Shown one piece after another: positions 53,029-60,834 of a DNA stretch of 64,000 nucleotides. The DNA is taken from NCBI RefSeq assembly GCF_033878955.1, contig NZ_CP138858.1, forward strand, positions 4,491,001-4,555,000. Direction: 5' to 3'. The translations under genes and the position numbers were made by a program. The stretch's first letter is position 1, and every line of letters begins with the position of its first letter. The stretch comes from Coraliomargarita algicola (GTDB lineage Bacteria; Verrucomicrobiota; Verrucomicrobiia; Opitutales; Coraliomargaritaceae). The notes beneath the pieces were generated by a model. It searched no databases. It was not told the origin of the DNA and saw nothing but the letters and a program-made list of their open reading frames with translations.

Positions 53029-55963
53029 TTTTACTGTTTTGGACATTAGTGAGTCGCGACCCTATTTCCAGCCGTTCGACCAAGAAGGCAAACGCACCGA
53101 ATTCAGTTACGACGCCCTAGGCCGCCTGATCGAAGTCCGCCAAGAACACCCAACTGACGACTGGTCAACTGGTAACTGGACAAGCACGTCTTACACTTAC
53201 GACGAGGCGGGCAATCGCCTCTCCGAGACCGATGCCGAAGGGCACACAACCCGCTTCGAGTACGACAACATGGGGCGTCGCACTAAGCGCGTCCTCCCAG
53301 AGGGCGAAGAAGAGAGCTATCTCTACAACGCATGGGGCGAGCTCGAAACACGCATCGATTTTAACGGGCACGTCACCTCTTACACCTACGACGTCATGAG
53401 CCGTCTCCTCACCGAGCGCGCCGATGCCACTGCCTACCCATCTGAGGTCGGCATCACCTACACTTATGATGCCCTCGGCCGCATCCAGACCATGACCGAT
53501 GCTTCCGGGCTCACGGCAAACGACGGGGTCAGTCCACGTTTTCTTGATTTTACTGTTTTGGACATTAGTGAGTCGCGACCCTATTTCCAGCCGTTCGACC
53601 AAGAAGGCAAACGCACCGAATTCAGTTACGACGCCCTAGGCCGCCTGATCGAAGTCCGCCAAGAACACCCAACTGACGACTGGTCAACTGGTAACTGGAC
53701 AAGCACGTCTTACACTTACGACGAGGCGGGCAATCGTCTCTCCGAGACCGACGCCGAAAGTAATACCACCCGCTTCGAATACGACAACATGGGCCGTCGC
53801 ACCAAGCGCATCCTGCCTGAAGGCGAAGAAGAGACCTACCTCTACAACGCATGGGGCGAGCTCGAAACACGCATCGATTTTAACGGGCACGTCACCTCTT
53901 ACACCTACGACGTCATGAGCCGTCTCCTCACCGAGCGCGCCGATGCTACTGCCTACCCATCTGAGGTCGGCATCACCTACACTTATGATGCCCTCGGCCG
54001 CATCCAGACCATGACCGATGCTTCCGGGCTCACCACCATGGCCTACGACGAGCGCGGCAACCTCCTCAGCAAGAGCAACGTCGCCGGCACGCTCACCTAC
54101 ACCTACGATGCCGCCAACAACCTCAAGTCGACCGTGTCCGACAGCACCGGCGGTCTCGATCTCGCCTACGATTACGACCGCCTCAACCGCCTCGCAACCG
54201 TCTACGACAGTGGAGCCGCGCAGCCGCCACAAGAGCACCGCTATACTTATGATGCCAACGGCAATCTAGAGAGCCTGAGCTACAGCAACGGAGTCATCCA
54301 CACCTGGAGTTACGATAGTCAAAATCGTTTAAAAGACCTGACTGTTCGTAATGCAGCCTTCACAACGCTCAATTCCTATGCCTATACTCTGCAAGCATCC
54401 GGCCATCGCACAGAAGTGGTTGAGAATACCGGCAGAACCGTGGGCTACACACTCGACAACCAATATCGCTTAACGCAGGAGACCATCTCCGGCGACAGCA
54501 ACCCGCGACTCAACGGCACCAGCGATTGGGCATACGACCTAGTCGGCAACCGCCTCACACAACAGAGCGATCTCGACAATGTCTTCAACGCCGCCGAAAC
54601 CTACAGCGACAACAACTGGCTCGACAGCGACGTTTACGACTCGAATGGGAATACTACATCCTCCGAAGCCTTTGGCGAAGGGGGACAGCAAGCGTCCGTT
54701 ATCCTCAACGACCACTACGACTGGCGCAACCGTCTGATCCGTCGCGAAAAGTCCGACGGCAGCATCATCGAGATCGTCTACGACGGTTTCGGCGACCGAG
54801 TCAAAAAGACCGTTTCAGGTCTCAGCTCTCAGCCCTCAGCCTTCGAAACCACCTGGTTCCTAGTAGATCGAAATAATCTCACCGGTTACGCACAAGTCGT
54901 CGAAGAGGTCGGGCAGGGCAATGAGCTCCAAGTCATCTACAGCTACGGCCTCGACCTCATCAGCCAAGATCGTCGCCAGAATGCCCTGAGCGGAGTCGAA
55001 GGGGACGACGATGGCAGCGGAAACTTCACCCAAAGCTTCTATCTCTACGATGGCCTCGGCACCGTCCGCGCCCTCGCCGATAGCAATGGCGCGATCACCG
55101 ATACCTACACCTACGACGCTTGGGGTGTGATCCTCTCCACTTCCCACTCTTCACTCCCCACTGTAAACAGCTACCTGTTTACTGGCGAGCAGTGGGATGA
55201 AGATCTAGGGATGTATTTCCTCCGTGCTCGTTATCTGAATGTGGCGACAGGGAGGTTCCACACGATGGACACCTTCGAGGGTGTTTCAACTGATCCGGTC
55301 ACGCTGCACAAATACCTATATGCGAATGCCGCGCCGACTAGGTTCATAGATCCGAGTGGGAACTTTAGTCTTGGTGAAGTTTTAAAAGTCCAATGGGTTC
55401 AAAGTCTCCTTATTAATTCTGCTATTGGTGCTAGTATAAACGTTGCCTTTACGGTTTTTAGTGGAGATTTGAAAGGGAAGACACTGCTTCAAATTGGTCG
55501 TGATCTAGGCGTTAGCGGTTTAAGTGGTGCTGCACTCGGATTGGTAGGTGGCGCATCGAGTAAATTGTTCTTAAAAGCGTTTCCTCGGATATCTAATTTG
55601 TTTGTTCAAGGAGTAGTAGCTGGTGGCACTGGTGCAGGAAGTGCTCAGTCTGCCAAAGAATTGTTTGAAATATTAGTGTTGAAAAAACCAATTAGTTTCC
55701 TTGATCGAAGTGGCAGAGTAATTAGTGCCGTCGCAGTGGGTTCTTTCCTTGGTGGCTTTACATTCAACATAAAGACAGTTGCTACAAAAACTTACTCTGT
55801 TCTCGAAAGTAGAGTAGGAAGTTCTGGCGCCTATTTTGTTCCTAAAGCCTTCATTGAAGAAGCTTTCATTGATCCGCGAGGTGTAATCGCAGCGAGTGGG
55901 ACAAAAGCGGTGCAAACAACCTTCAAGAATCTCCTAAATGATCTCTTTGGGTTTGAGGATTAG
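52979..55963 (+). CDS. RHS-2: 5'-chimeric RHS core with second toxin tip
   Basis: About 994 residues. The TTG start is nominal, since the frame begins in an IS110 fragment, then a RAYT-type repeat (53007-53030), then an IS4-type terminal motif, and only then RHS sequence (EGKRTEFSYDALGRLIEVRQ). A 519-base in-frame duplication follows. YD repeats run to about residue 780; the core ends YANAAPTRFIDPSGNF. The tip (about 800-994) is Gly/Ala-rich with hydrophobic stretches (LLINSAIGASINVAFTVF, GVSGLSGAALGLVGGASSKL) and a last region (GAYFVPKAFIEEAFIDP). I recognise no toxin family in it. The small membrane protein at 55967 follows at three bases. No signal peptide or RHS N-terminal shell domain is present. 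Confidence 0.75.
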   Translation: MESTFTANDGVSPRFLDFTVLDISESRPYFQPFDQEGKRTEFSYDALGRLIEVRQEHPTDDWSTGNWTSTSYTYDEAGNRLSETDAEGHTTRFEYDNMGRRTKRVLPEGEEESYLYNAWGELETRIDFNGHVTSYTYDVMSRLLTERADATAYPSEVGITYTYDALGRIQTMTDASGLTANDGVSPRFLDFTVLDISESRPYFQPFDQEGKRTEFSYDALGRLIEVRQEHPTDDWSTGNWTSTSYTYDEAGNRLSETDAESNTTRFEYDNMGRRTKRILPEGEEETYLYNAWGELETRIDFNGHVTSYTYDVMSRLLTERADATAYPSEVGITYTYDALGRIQTMTDASGLTTMAYDERGNLLSKSNVAGTLTYTYDAANNLKSTVSDSTGGLDLAYDYDRLNRLATVYDSGAAQPPQEHRYTYDANGNLESLSYSNGVIHTWSYDSQNRLKDLTVRNAAFTTLNSYAYTLQASGHRTEVVENTGRTVGYTLDNQYRLTQETISGDSNPRLNGTSDWAYDLVGNRLTQQSDLDNVFNAAETYSDNNWLDSDVYDSNGNTTSSEAFGEGGQQASVILNDHYDWRNRLIRREKSDGSIIEIVYDGFGDRVKKTVSGLSSQPSAFETTWFLVDRNNLTGYAQVVEEVGQGNELQVIYSYGLDLISQDRRQNALSGVEGDDDGSGNFTQSFYLYDGLGTVRALADSNGAITDTYTYDAWGVILSTSHSSLPTVNSYLFTGEQWDEDLGMYFLRARYLNVATGRFHTMDTFEGVSTDPVTLHKYLYANAAPTRFIDPSGNFSLGEVLKVQWVQSLLINSAIGASINVAFTVFSGDLKGKTLLQIGRDLGVSGLSGAALGLVGGASSKLFLKAFPRISNLFVQGVVAGGTGAGSAQSAKELFEILVLKKPISFLDRSGRVISAVAVGSFLGGFTFNIKTVATKTYSVLESRVGSSGAYFVPKAFIEEAFIDPRGVIAASGTKAVQTTFKNLLNDLFGFED
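52992..54029 (+). repeat. 519-base tandem duplication in RHS-2
   Basis: Copies at 52992-53510 and 53511-54029 (173 codons each). The ends are identical, but a middle patch (about 53229-53321 against 53748-53840) has many base differences. Each copy starts inside TCACGGCAAACGACGG. The RHS sequence after the second copy (GGGCTCACCACC) shares TCAC with the junction, so the duplication looks like a microhomology event. Confidence 0.9.
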
Positions 55964-55966
55964 TGT

Positions 55967-56179
55967 ATGAGGAAAATCGCACAATTATTAATTATAGGTT
56001 TATTTTTAGCTGCAGGCTTTCAAGGGGTAGCACACGGATTAAAAGGTGTTACATGGCTCACTCGTAATGGACTTAATGCGAATGACAGTAGCTCAGTGAT
56101 TTTTCTTACTGGATTGTTTTCACTCGGAGGTATTTTTGCGTTCATTGCATCCATATACCTGATTAGGAACCGTGGCTGA
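55967..56179 (+). CDS. Candidate immunity protein for the RHS-2 tip
   Basis: 70 residues beginning three bases after the RHS-2 stop. Two membrane helices (IAQLLIIGLFLAAGFQGVAHGL and VIFLTGLFSLGGIFAFIASIYLI) with a short basic tail (RNRG). I recognise no family. Its place and membrane nature match an immunity gene for a membrane-active toxin; this is an inference. Confidence 0.6.
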   Translation: MRKIAQLLIIGLFLAAGFQGVAHGLKGVTWLTRNGLNANDSSSVIFLTGLFSLGGIFAFIASIYLIRNRG

Positions 56180-56249
56180 AGGACAAAATGACTTTCGTAT
56201 CCGCTTATAAACTACGAAGCGGGCATTCATTCGCCTCGCGGCTCTCCTC

Positions 56250-56279
56250 TGGTAACTCCCCCCCCATGTCATCTTTTTT
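56250..56279 (+). repeat. IS110-end-like repeat, copy 2
   Basis: TGGTAACTCC, a run of C, then CATGTCATCTTTTTT. Same repeat as at 52849-52875, in the opposite orientation, with a longer C-run. It marks a junction between the RHS-2 immunity gene and the RHS-3 fragment. Confidence 0.6.
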
Positions 56280-56331
56280 GTTGGTTCTTCGTAGATTCTT
56301 GTGAAACATTATGAACTGAAAGGAGGTCCGT

Positions 56332-56766
56332 ATGACCCTTTTGAGTTCCTACGGTGCCGCCAACAACCTCAAGTCGACCGTGTCCGGCAGCACCGGCGGT
56401 CTCGATCTCGCCTACGATTACGACCGCCTCAACCGCCTCGCAACCGTCTACGACAGTGGAGCCGCGCAGCCGCCACAAGAGCACCGCTATACTTATGATG
56501 CCAACGGCAATCTAGAGAGCCTGAGCTACAGCAACGGAGTCATCCACACCTGGAGTTACGATAGTCAAAATCGTTTAAAAGACCTGACTGTTCGTAATGC
56601 AGCCTTCACAACGCTCAATTCCTATGCCTATACTCTGCAAGCATCCGGCCATCGCACAGAAGTGGTTGAGAATACCGGCAGAACCGTGGGCTACACACTC
56701 GACGGGGCAACGACGGGGTCAGTCCACGTTTTCTTGATTTTACTGTTGATGGTTCCATGTTGTTAG
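56332..56766 (+). pseudogene. RHS-3: RHS core fragment cut by the RAYT element
   Basis: 144 codons. Bases from about 56345 to 56704 are nearly identical to RHS-2 54106-54465. It starts after a strong Shine-Dalgarno (AAAGGAGG, six bases before the ATG) that seems borrowed from another gene: MTLLSSYG is not RHS. After GYTLD the frame enters the left RAYT-type repeat at 56716 and ends as GATTGSVHVFLILLLMVPCC. No toxin tip remains. Confidence 0.75.
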
Positions 56767-57762
56767 TTTATGGTATTGAGAATGGCACGCAAAGTCCGGA
56801 TCGAATATGCAGGCGCATTTTATCATGTGATCAACCGCGGGAACTATCGTAGTTGGATTTTCGAACCCGCCGGAGCTCGTGTGAGTTTCCTAGAATGCTT
56901 AAGTATGTGTTGTCGGGCGATGGGTTGGCGGCTTCACAGTTGGTGCTTAATGAGTAATCATTATCATCTACTGATTGAGACACCCGAACCGAATCTAGTC
57001 GAAGGGATGAAGTGGCTACAGAGCACTTTCGCGAACCGTTTCAATCGTTTTCGTAAAGCCCATGGGCATGTTTTCCAGGGGCGTTATCAGGCAATTCTTT
57101 TGGATGCTGATGCGGTAGGCCCGGTGGCTCATTACATTCATCTGAATCCGGTTCGAGCCGGTTTGGTGGATGTTGCAGATTTACAAAAATACGAGGCATC
57201 TAGTTTTAGCCAGCTTTGGCATATGAAGAAACGCTGGAGCTTTAGCGACTTTGAATGCTGCCTGGACGCCGCCGGTGGGTTGGCGGATACGCCGCGTGGT
57301 CGTCGATTGTATCGCGACTACCTCGGCTGGTTGTGTAGTGATGACTCGGAGCAAACGCGAATGGGCTTTGAAGAGATGTGCCGTGGTTGGGCTAAAGGAA
57401 GTGTCGAATTTAAGAAATCGATTCTCAAAGACCATGCCGAGGAATCGTTCAAGCGGGTGGTGGAATCGGAAGCGAAGGGAATGCGTGAGCCATTTTGGGA
57501 GAGTCTCGTCAAAAAGAATTTGAAGCATTTGGGGAAGACTCCGAAGGATCTGATTTCGGACAAAAAAGGAGCTCTTTGGAAAGTCGCTCTCGCACGCTAT
57601 CTGAGAGAGCAACATTTAGTACCGAATGGATGGTTGAGTGAGAACCTGTCTATGGGCACTCCCAACTCATTGAGTAGTCAAATCAGTCGCCACCGAAAGC
57701 AGACTCATCAGGCAGAAACGCCTTGGAGGATTCTTGTTAATCAAGAAAACGTGGACTGACCC
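56716..57762 (+). mobile_element. RAYT element flanked by inverted repeats
   Basis: A REP-associated tyrosine transposase gene lies between two inverted 24-base repeats, 56716-56739 (plus) and 57739-57762 (minus). It interrupts the RHS-3 core. Further copies of the same repeat are at 53007-53030, 53526-53549 (plus), 57841-57864 and 58240-58263 (minus). The outside of plus copies reads AACGACGG, that of minus copies reads (inward) CAATGCCACAG, so left and right ends differ. Confidence 0.8.
56782..57759 (+). CDS. REP-associated tyrosine transposase (RAYT, Y1-type)
   Basis: 325 residues from the ATG at 56782 (MARKVRIEYAGAFYHVINRG, the usual family start; an upstream ATG at 56770 is in-frame). 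The HUH motif is in WCLMSNHYHLLIETP, and the catalytic Tyr is in HVFQGRYQAIL. NPVRAGLVDVADLQKYEASSF is also typical. RAYT enzymes cut single-stranded REP hairpins. The C-terminal extension (beyond about 210) is basic and mostly non-conserved. The last 28 codons and the right repeat belong to a 102-base tandem duplication. Probably still able to act. Confidence 0.88.
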   Translation: MARKVRIEYAGAFYHVINRGNYRSWIFEPAGARVSFLECLSMCCRAMGWRLHSWCLMSNHYHLLIETPEPNLVEGMKWLQSTFANRFNRFRKAHGHVFQGRYQAILLDADAVGPVAHYIHLNPVRAGLVDVADLQKYEASSFSQLWHMKKRWSFSDFECCLDAAGGLADTPRGRRLYRDYLGWLCSDDSEQTRMGFEEMCRGWAKGSVEFKKSILKDHAEESFKRVVESEAKGMREPFWESLVKKNLKHLGKTPKDLISDKKGALWKVALARYLREQHLVPNGWLSENLSMGTPNSLSSQISRHRKQTHQAETPWRILVNQENVD

Positions 57763-57880
57763 TGTGGCATTGTCGACCGTCAAATCAGTCGCCACCGAAA
57801 GCAGACTCATCAGGCAGAAACGCCTTGGAGGATTCTTGTTAATCAAGAAAACGTGGACTGACCCTGTGGCATTGTCGACC
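57677..57880 (+). repeat. 102-base tandem duplication at the RAYT 3' end
   Basis: Copies at 57677-57778 and 57779-57880, identical as far as I can read. The unit spans the RAYT C-terminus, the stop and the right inverted repeat. The second copy therefore carries an extra right end outside the gene. Confidence 0.9.
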
Positions 57881-57890
57881 CTGTGGCATT

Positions 57891-58130
57891 GTCGCCAACG
57901 CAGTCAGAATACAGATTTGGACAGCACTGATCGCTATTTTGCTGATCAAATACCTCCAGTTCAAAAGCCGCATGTCCTGGGCGCTCTCAAATCTGGTCGC
58001 CCTGTTACGCTGGAACCTCTTTACGCACAGGAATCTATGGAAGTGGATCGATGATCCGTTCATGCATAGCCACCCGCCGCCAGAGGATGAGTCATACCAG
58101 ACCGTTTTGGACGGCATCGCTGCAACTTAA
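57891..58130 (+). pseudogene. C-terminal remnant of an IS4-type (DUF4372 group) transposase
   Basis: 80 codons, ending at a TAA. Reads VANAVRIQIWTALIAILLIKYLQ, then MSWALSNLVALLRWNLFTHRNLWKWIDDPF, the C-terminus of IS4-type transposases with DUF4372. The rest of the gene is missing and replaced by RAYT-type repeats. The likely right terminal motif CTGTTTTGGACAGCAGTG lies at 58217-58234. Different from the IS4-family element at 21288 and 31001. Confidence 0.75.
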
Positions 58131-58216
58131 CCCAAGCATCCTAGGCATACTTCTGAAAAATCACCTCAGTCACTTCTCAACACGCTAAAAATCAAGGCAT
58201 CTTGCCGAGAAATCCT

Positions 58217-58350
58217 CTGTTTTGGACAGCAGTGTTGTCAATCAAGAAAACGTGGACTGACCCTGTGGCATTGTCTGTTTTGGACACTAGTGTTGTCCTC
58301 TGGCATTGTCGACCCTGTGGCATTGTCTGGACTGACCCTGTGGCATTCTG
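58217..58350. repeat. Mosaic of RAYT-type and IS4-type terminal repeats
   Basis: Holds, in order, an IS4-type end motif (58217-58234), a full RAYT-type repeat (58240-58263), a second end motif CTGTTTTGGACACTAGTG (58275-58292), and several partial copies of GACCCTGTGGCATTGTC up to about 58348. No gene. The stretch 58131-58216 before it is plain and carries nothing I recognise. Confidence 0.7.
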
Positions 58351-58400
58351 CTAGAGGATTTAACTCTGGATGTAAGTAGTAGCTGATATGATCATTTGAA

Positions 58401-58943
58401 ATGGTAGATATTGAAAAAGTATTACAAGAACGGGGGCGTGAAGAACTGTTTGGGGCGGTCGTCCGCGACTTGTTTGAGAACGTTTGCCGAGACCATGAAC
58501 CGTTCGCTTTTTATTCAAAAAGAATGTCCGAAGGTGAGAGGATGGTGATCTTAATCTGGTCCCTCAGTTGTGAGGCGGCGAATGGTGGAATTCGCCAATT
58601 CTTAAGCAATGACTCAGGGAATGATTTCGATGAGACCTACGTTCACTTAGTGAGAATTGGAGCTGACGAACAAGTTGCTGCTCTAGACCGAGTTTCGAAT
58701 CGAGTGTTTGGTGGTGCAGTTCCCAGTGACAGAGAAAGCCGACGTCAACTATTATGGAACTTTTGTGGTGAGGACGATAGTGATCCTGACTGGGAACGGA
58801 AGGAGAATGAAGCCGAAGTGTTTTTTGATGAGGTCGATGAGGTTTTCGGCTGGTGTGAAGCAGTCAAAGAAATGGCCACCGATTTTATCATTCAAAATCA
58901 GAAAGATTTCCACAGGAATTACCCTGATGCACCGGCTAGTTAG
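58401..58943 (+). CDS. DUF4375/DMP19-like protein
   Basis: 180 residues. The core MVILIWSLSCEAANGGIRQFLSNDSGNDFDETYVHLVRIGADEQ fits the DUF4375 pattern (EaNNGGf.QFf.NssG ... iGA), the family that includes the DNA-mimic DMP19. It is strongly acidic (EDDSDPDWERKENEAEVFFDEVDEVFGW). DUF4375 proteins often occur among immunity genes of polymorphic toxin loci. Here it lies after the RHS fragments with no toxin directly upstream, so it could be an orphan immunity gene; that is inference. Confidence 0.65.
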   Translation: MVDIEKVLQERGREELFGAVVRDLFENVCRDHEPFAFYSKRMSEGERMVILIWSLSCEAANGGIRQFLSNDSGNDFDETYVHLVRIGADEQVAALDRVSNRVFGGAVPSDRESRRQLLWNFCGEDDSDPDWERKENEAEVFFDEVDEVFGWCEAVKEMATDFIIQNQKDFHRNYPDAPAS

Positions 58944-59384
58944 CGGGTGTCGACGTGTATGGATCGGTAAGTGCAACGAATTGACAGCCTCTCGCCTGGG
59001 ACGGGTCTCATAGAGGAGACATTAGGTGAATCGTAGTGTTTCACTCGCGCCTGGCAACTCCTCCCATGTCATCTTTTTTCGCACAAGTGTTGAATGCCCC
59101 CATTTTTTTAGATCGATCACGTATCTGCGTAATATTCGGTTTGCGAGCGCTGTGTTAGTATGCACTATTAGGTCTAATAGAATCTACCCCTGATTATCTT
59201 ATGCCCCTTCTCTATCAAGTGAGTTCATATAGTTTACGGATGCTTTGGCTCTGGAGTTTTTTCTGGGGGGAGCAAGCTTCTGCCGACGATGTGCCAGCGC
59301 ATTTATATTTTGAAGACCCGGGACATACCTAATGTCAGTGATAGACTCACCATACAGACTTTGATACTATCTAAGATAATAATT
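58944..59384. other. Gene-poor gap with IS110-end-like repeat
   Basis: 441 bases without a convincing gene. It holds the repeat at 59052-59079 and then AT-rich sequence leading to the lipoprotein gene. A 43-codon open frame at 59201-59332 is not supported by a ribosome binding site or known family. The promoter of the lipoprotein gene should lie in the last 150 bases, but I cannot place it. Confidence 0.5.
59052..59079 (+). repeat. IS110-end-like repeat, copy 3
   Basis: TGGCAACTCCTCCCATGTCA followed by TCTTTTTT, the best match to copy 1 at 52849-52875, inverted relative to it. It may mark the right border of the accessory region. Confidence 0.6.
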
Positions 59385-60635
59385 ATGAGAAAATTAAACA
59401 CATTTATCATCAGCACGTTGGGAGTCGCTGGCTTATTCACTGTGGGCTGTAATACCACATCTATGAGTGGTGACGGGGCCTTTGCGGATGATTTGGCATT
59501 TATGAAGGAACATACTTCTATTGTGACTTTGAGCCAGGGAGATGCTGCTGTTGCGGTTGCGCCGGAGTATCAGGGCCGTGTGATGACTAGTACGTATGAT
59601 TTCAAGTCTGGGCCCAGCTTCGGATGGATCAATCGCCCTGTGATTGAGCGGGGCTTGATGTCTGAAGCAGAAGCGAAGGGGAAATTGGAGCAACATATTT
59701 ATATTTTCGGTGGAGAGGAACGTTTTTGGTTGGGGCCGGAAGGGGGACAGTATGCCTTGTATTTTAAGCCTGGAGATCGGTTTGAATTTGCAGATTGGAA
59801 AACGCCTGCGGTGATCGATACGGAGCCTTTCGAATTGGTCGAGCGGACCGAGACCAGCGCCCGCTTTCGCAAGGACACAGAGCTAATGAATTTCAGTGGA
59901 ACTGTGTTTAAGATGGCTATCGAGCGCACAGTCAGCTTGATCGATGCCTCGGAAGCGGGGGAGCTACTGGGAGTTGATTTACCCGAGGGGGTTAGGCTGG
60001 TCGCTTATGAGACGGATAACCGGATTACCAATACCGGGGAGCAGGCTTGGCAGGCGGAAACTGGCTTGCCCTCTATTTGGATTTTGGGCATGTATAATCC
60101 CTCTCCTGAGACTACGGTCGTGATCCCGTTTAAGCAGGGAGGCGAGCAAGCGCTGGGACCACGGGTGAATGATAGTTATTTTGGCAAGGTGCCCGAAGAT
60201 TATTTACGTGTTGAACGTCAAAAACTCTTTTTTAAAGGGGATGGAACACGCCGCGGCAAGATTGGTATCAGCCCTCTGCGTTCTAAGGGAATCGCTGGTA
60301 GTTATGATGCTGCGGGGCAGGTCTTGAATCTTGTCACCTATAACGTGCAGGATGCGCCTAATGGCTATGTTAATTCTATGTGGGAAATTCAAGATGAGCC
60401 TTATGCTGGCGATGTTATTAATTCTTATAACGATGGTTCGCCTGAACCGGGTGTTGCACCATTAGGTCCATTCTATGAATTGGAGACTTCTTCGCCCGCG
60501 GCGGCTCTGAAACCGGGTGAAACGATGCGTCATGTGCAACGCACCTTTCATATCCAAGGCGCGGAAGCAGATTTGGATCCACTCGCCGCGCGTTTGCTAG
60601 GGGCGAAGTTAGATGCTATTAAGCAGGCTTTTTAG
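59385..60635 (+). CDS. DUF6786-like lipoprotein
   Basis: 416 residues from the ATG at 59385, chosen because a lipoprotein signal follows (MRKLNTFIISTLGVAGLFTV, lipobox LFTVGC). The open frame extends to 59289. The body has the pattern FMKEHTSIVTLSQGDAAVAVAPEYQGRVMTSTYD, FGGEERFWLGPEGGQYALYFKPG and NPSPETTVVIPFK, which I take as the DUF6786 family, likely a galactose-mutarotase-like sandwich. Enzymatic role unknown. A terminator-like hairpin follows at 60665. Confidence 0.65.
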   Translation: MRKLNTFIISTLGVAGLFTVGCNTTSMSGDGAFADDLAFMKEHTSIVTLSQGDAAVAVAPEYQGRVMTSTYDFKSGPSFGWINRPVIERGLMSEAEAKGKLEQHIYIFGGEERFWLGPEGGQYALYFKPGDRFEFADWKTPAVIDTEPFELVERTETSARFRKDTELMNFSGTVFKMAIERTVSLIDASEAGELLGVDLPEGVRLVAYETDNRITNTGEQAWQAETGLPSIWILGMYNPSPETTVVIPFKQGGEQALGPRVNDSYFGKVPEDYLRVERQKLFFKGDGTRRGKIGISPLRSKGIAGSYDAAGQVLNLVTYNVQDAPNGYVNSMWEIQDEPYAGDVINSYNDGSPEPGVAPLGPFYELETSSPAAALKPGETMRHVQRTFHIQGAEADLDPLAARLLGAKLDAIKQAF

Positions 60636-60664
60636 GCGTTAGTTATATCTGTAATTACTGCTTT

Positions 60665-60702
60665 TGGCATGAGAATCATGTGTATGCATCATTCTCATGC
60701 CA
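60665..60702 (+). terminator. Probable terminator after the lipoprotein gene
   Basis: Arms TGGCATGAGAAT (60665-60676) and ATTCTCATGCCA (60691-60702) with a 14-base loop and then TTTCTTTA. It lies 29 bases after the stop. Confidence 0.7.
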
Positions 60703-60834
60703 TTTCTTTAATGGTAAGTTGTTGTTCGAGTTTCGACTCGTCCACTCTCTAAGTCCTGAGACTTAGTCGCCCTTAAATTTACCCCGCATTCATAGAAATC
60801 ATCGTTAGGTGTTTTGATTGAATGTTTACTAGTT

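Noticed and set aside
57734..58054. Short frames reading KKTWTDPVALST
   Set aside because: They are translations of the RAYT-type repeat, which occurs several times out of any gene context.
59201..59332. 43-codon open frame (MPLLYQVSSYSLRM)
   Set aside because: No ribosome binding site and no family resemblance. It ends before the lipoprotein gene and is probably chance.
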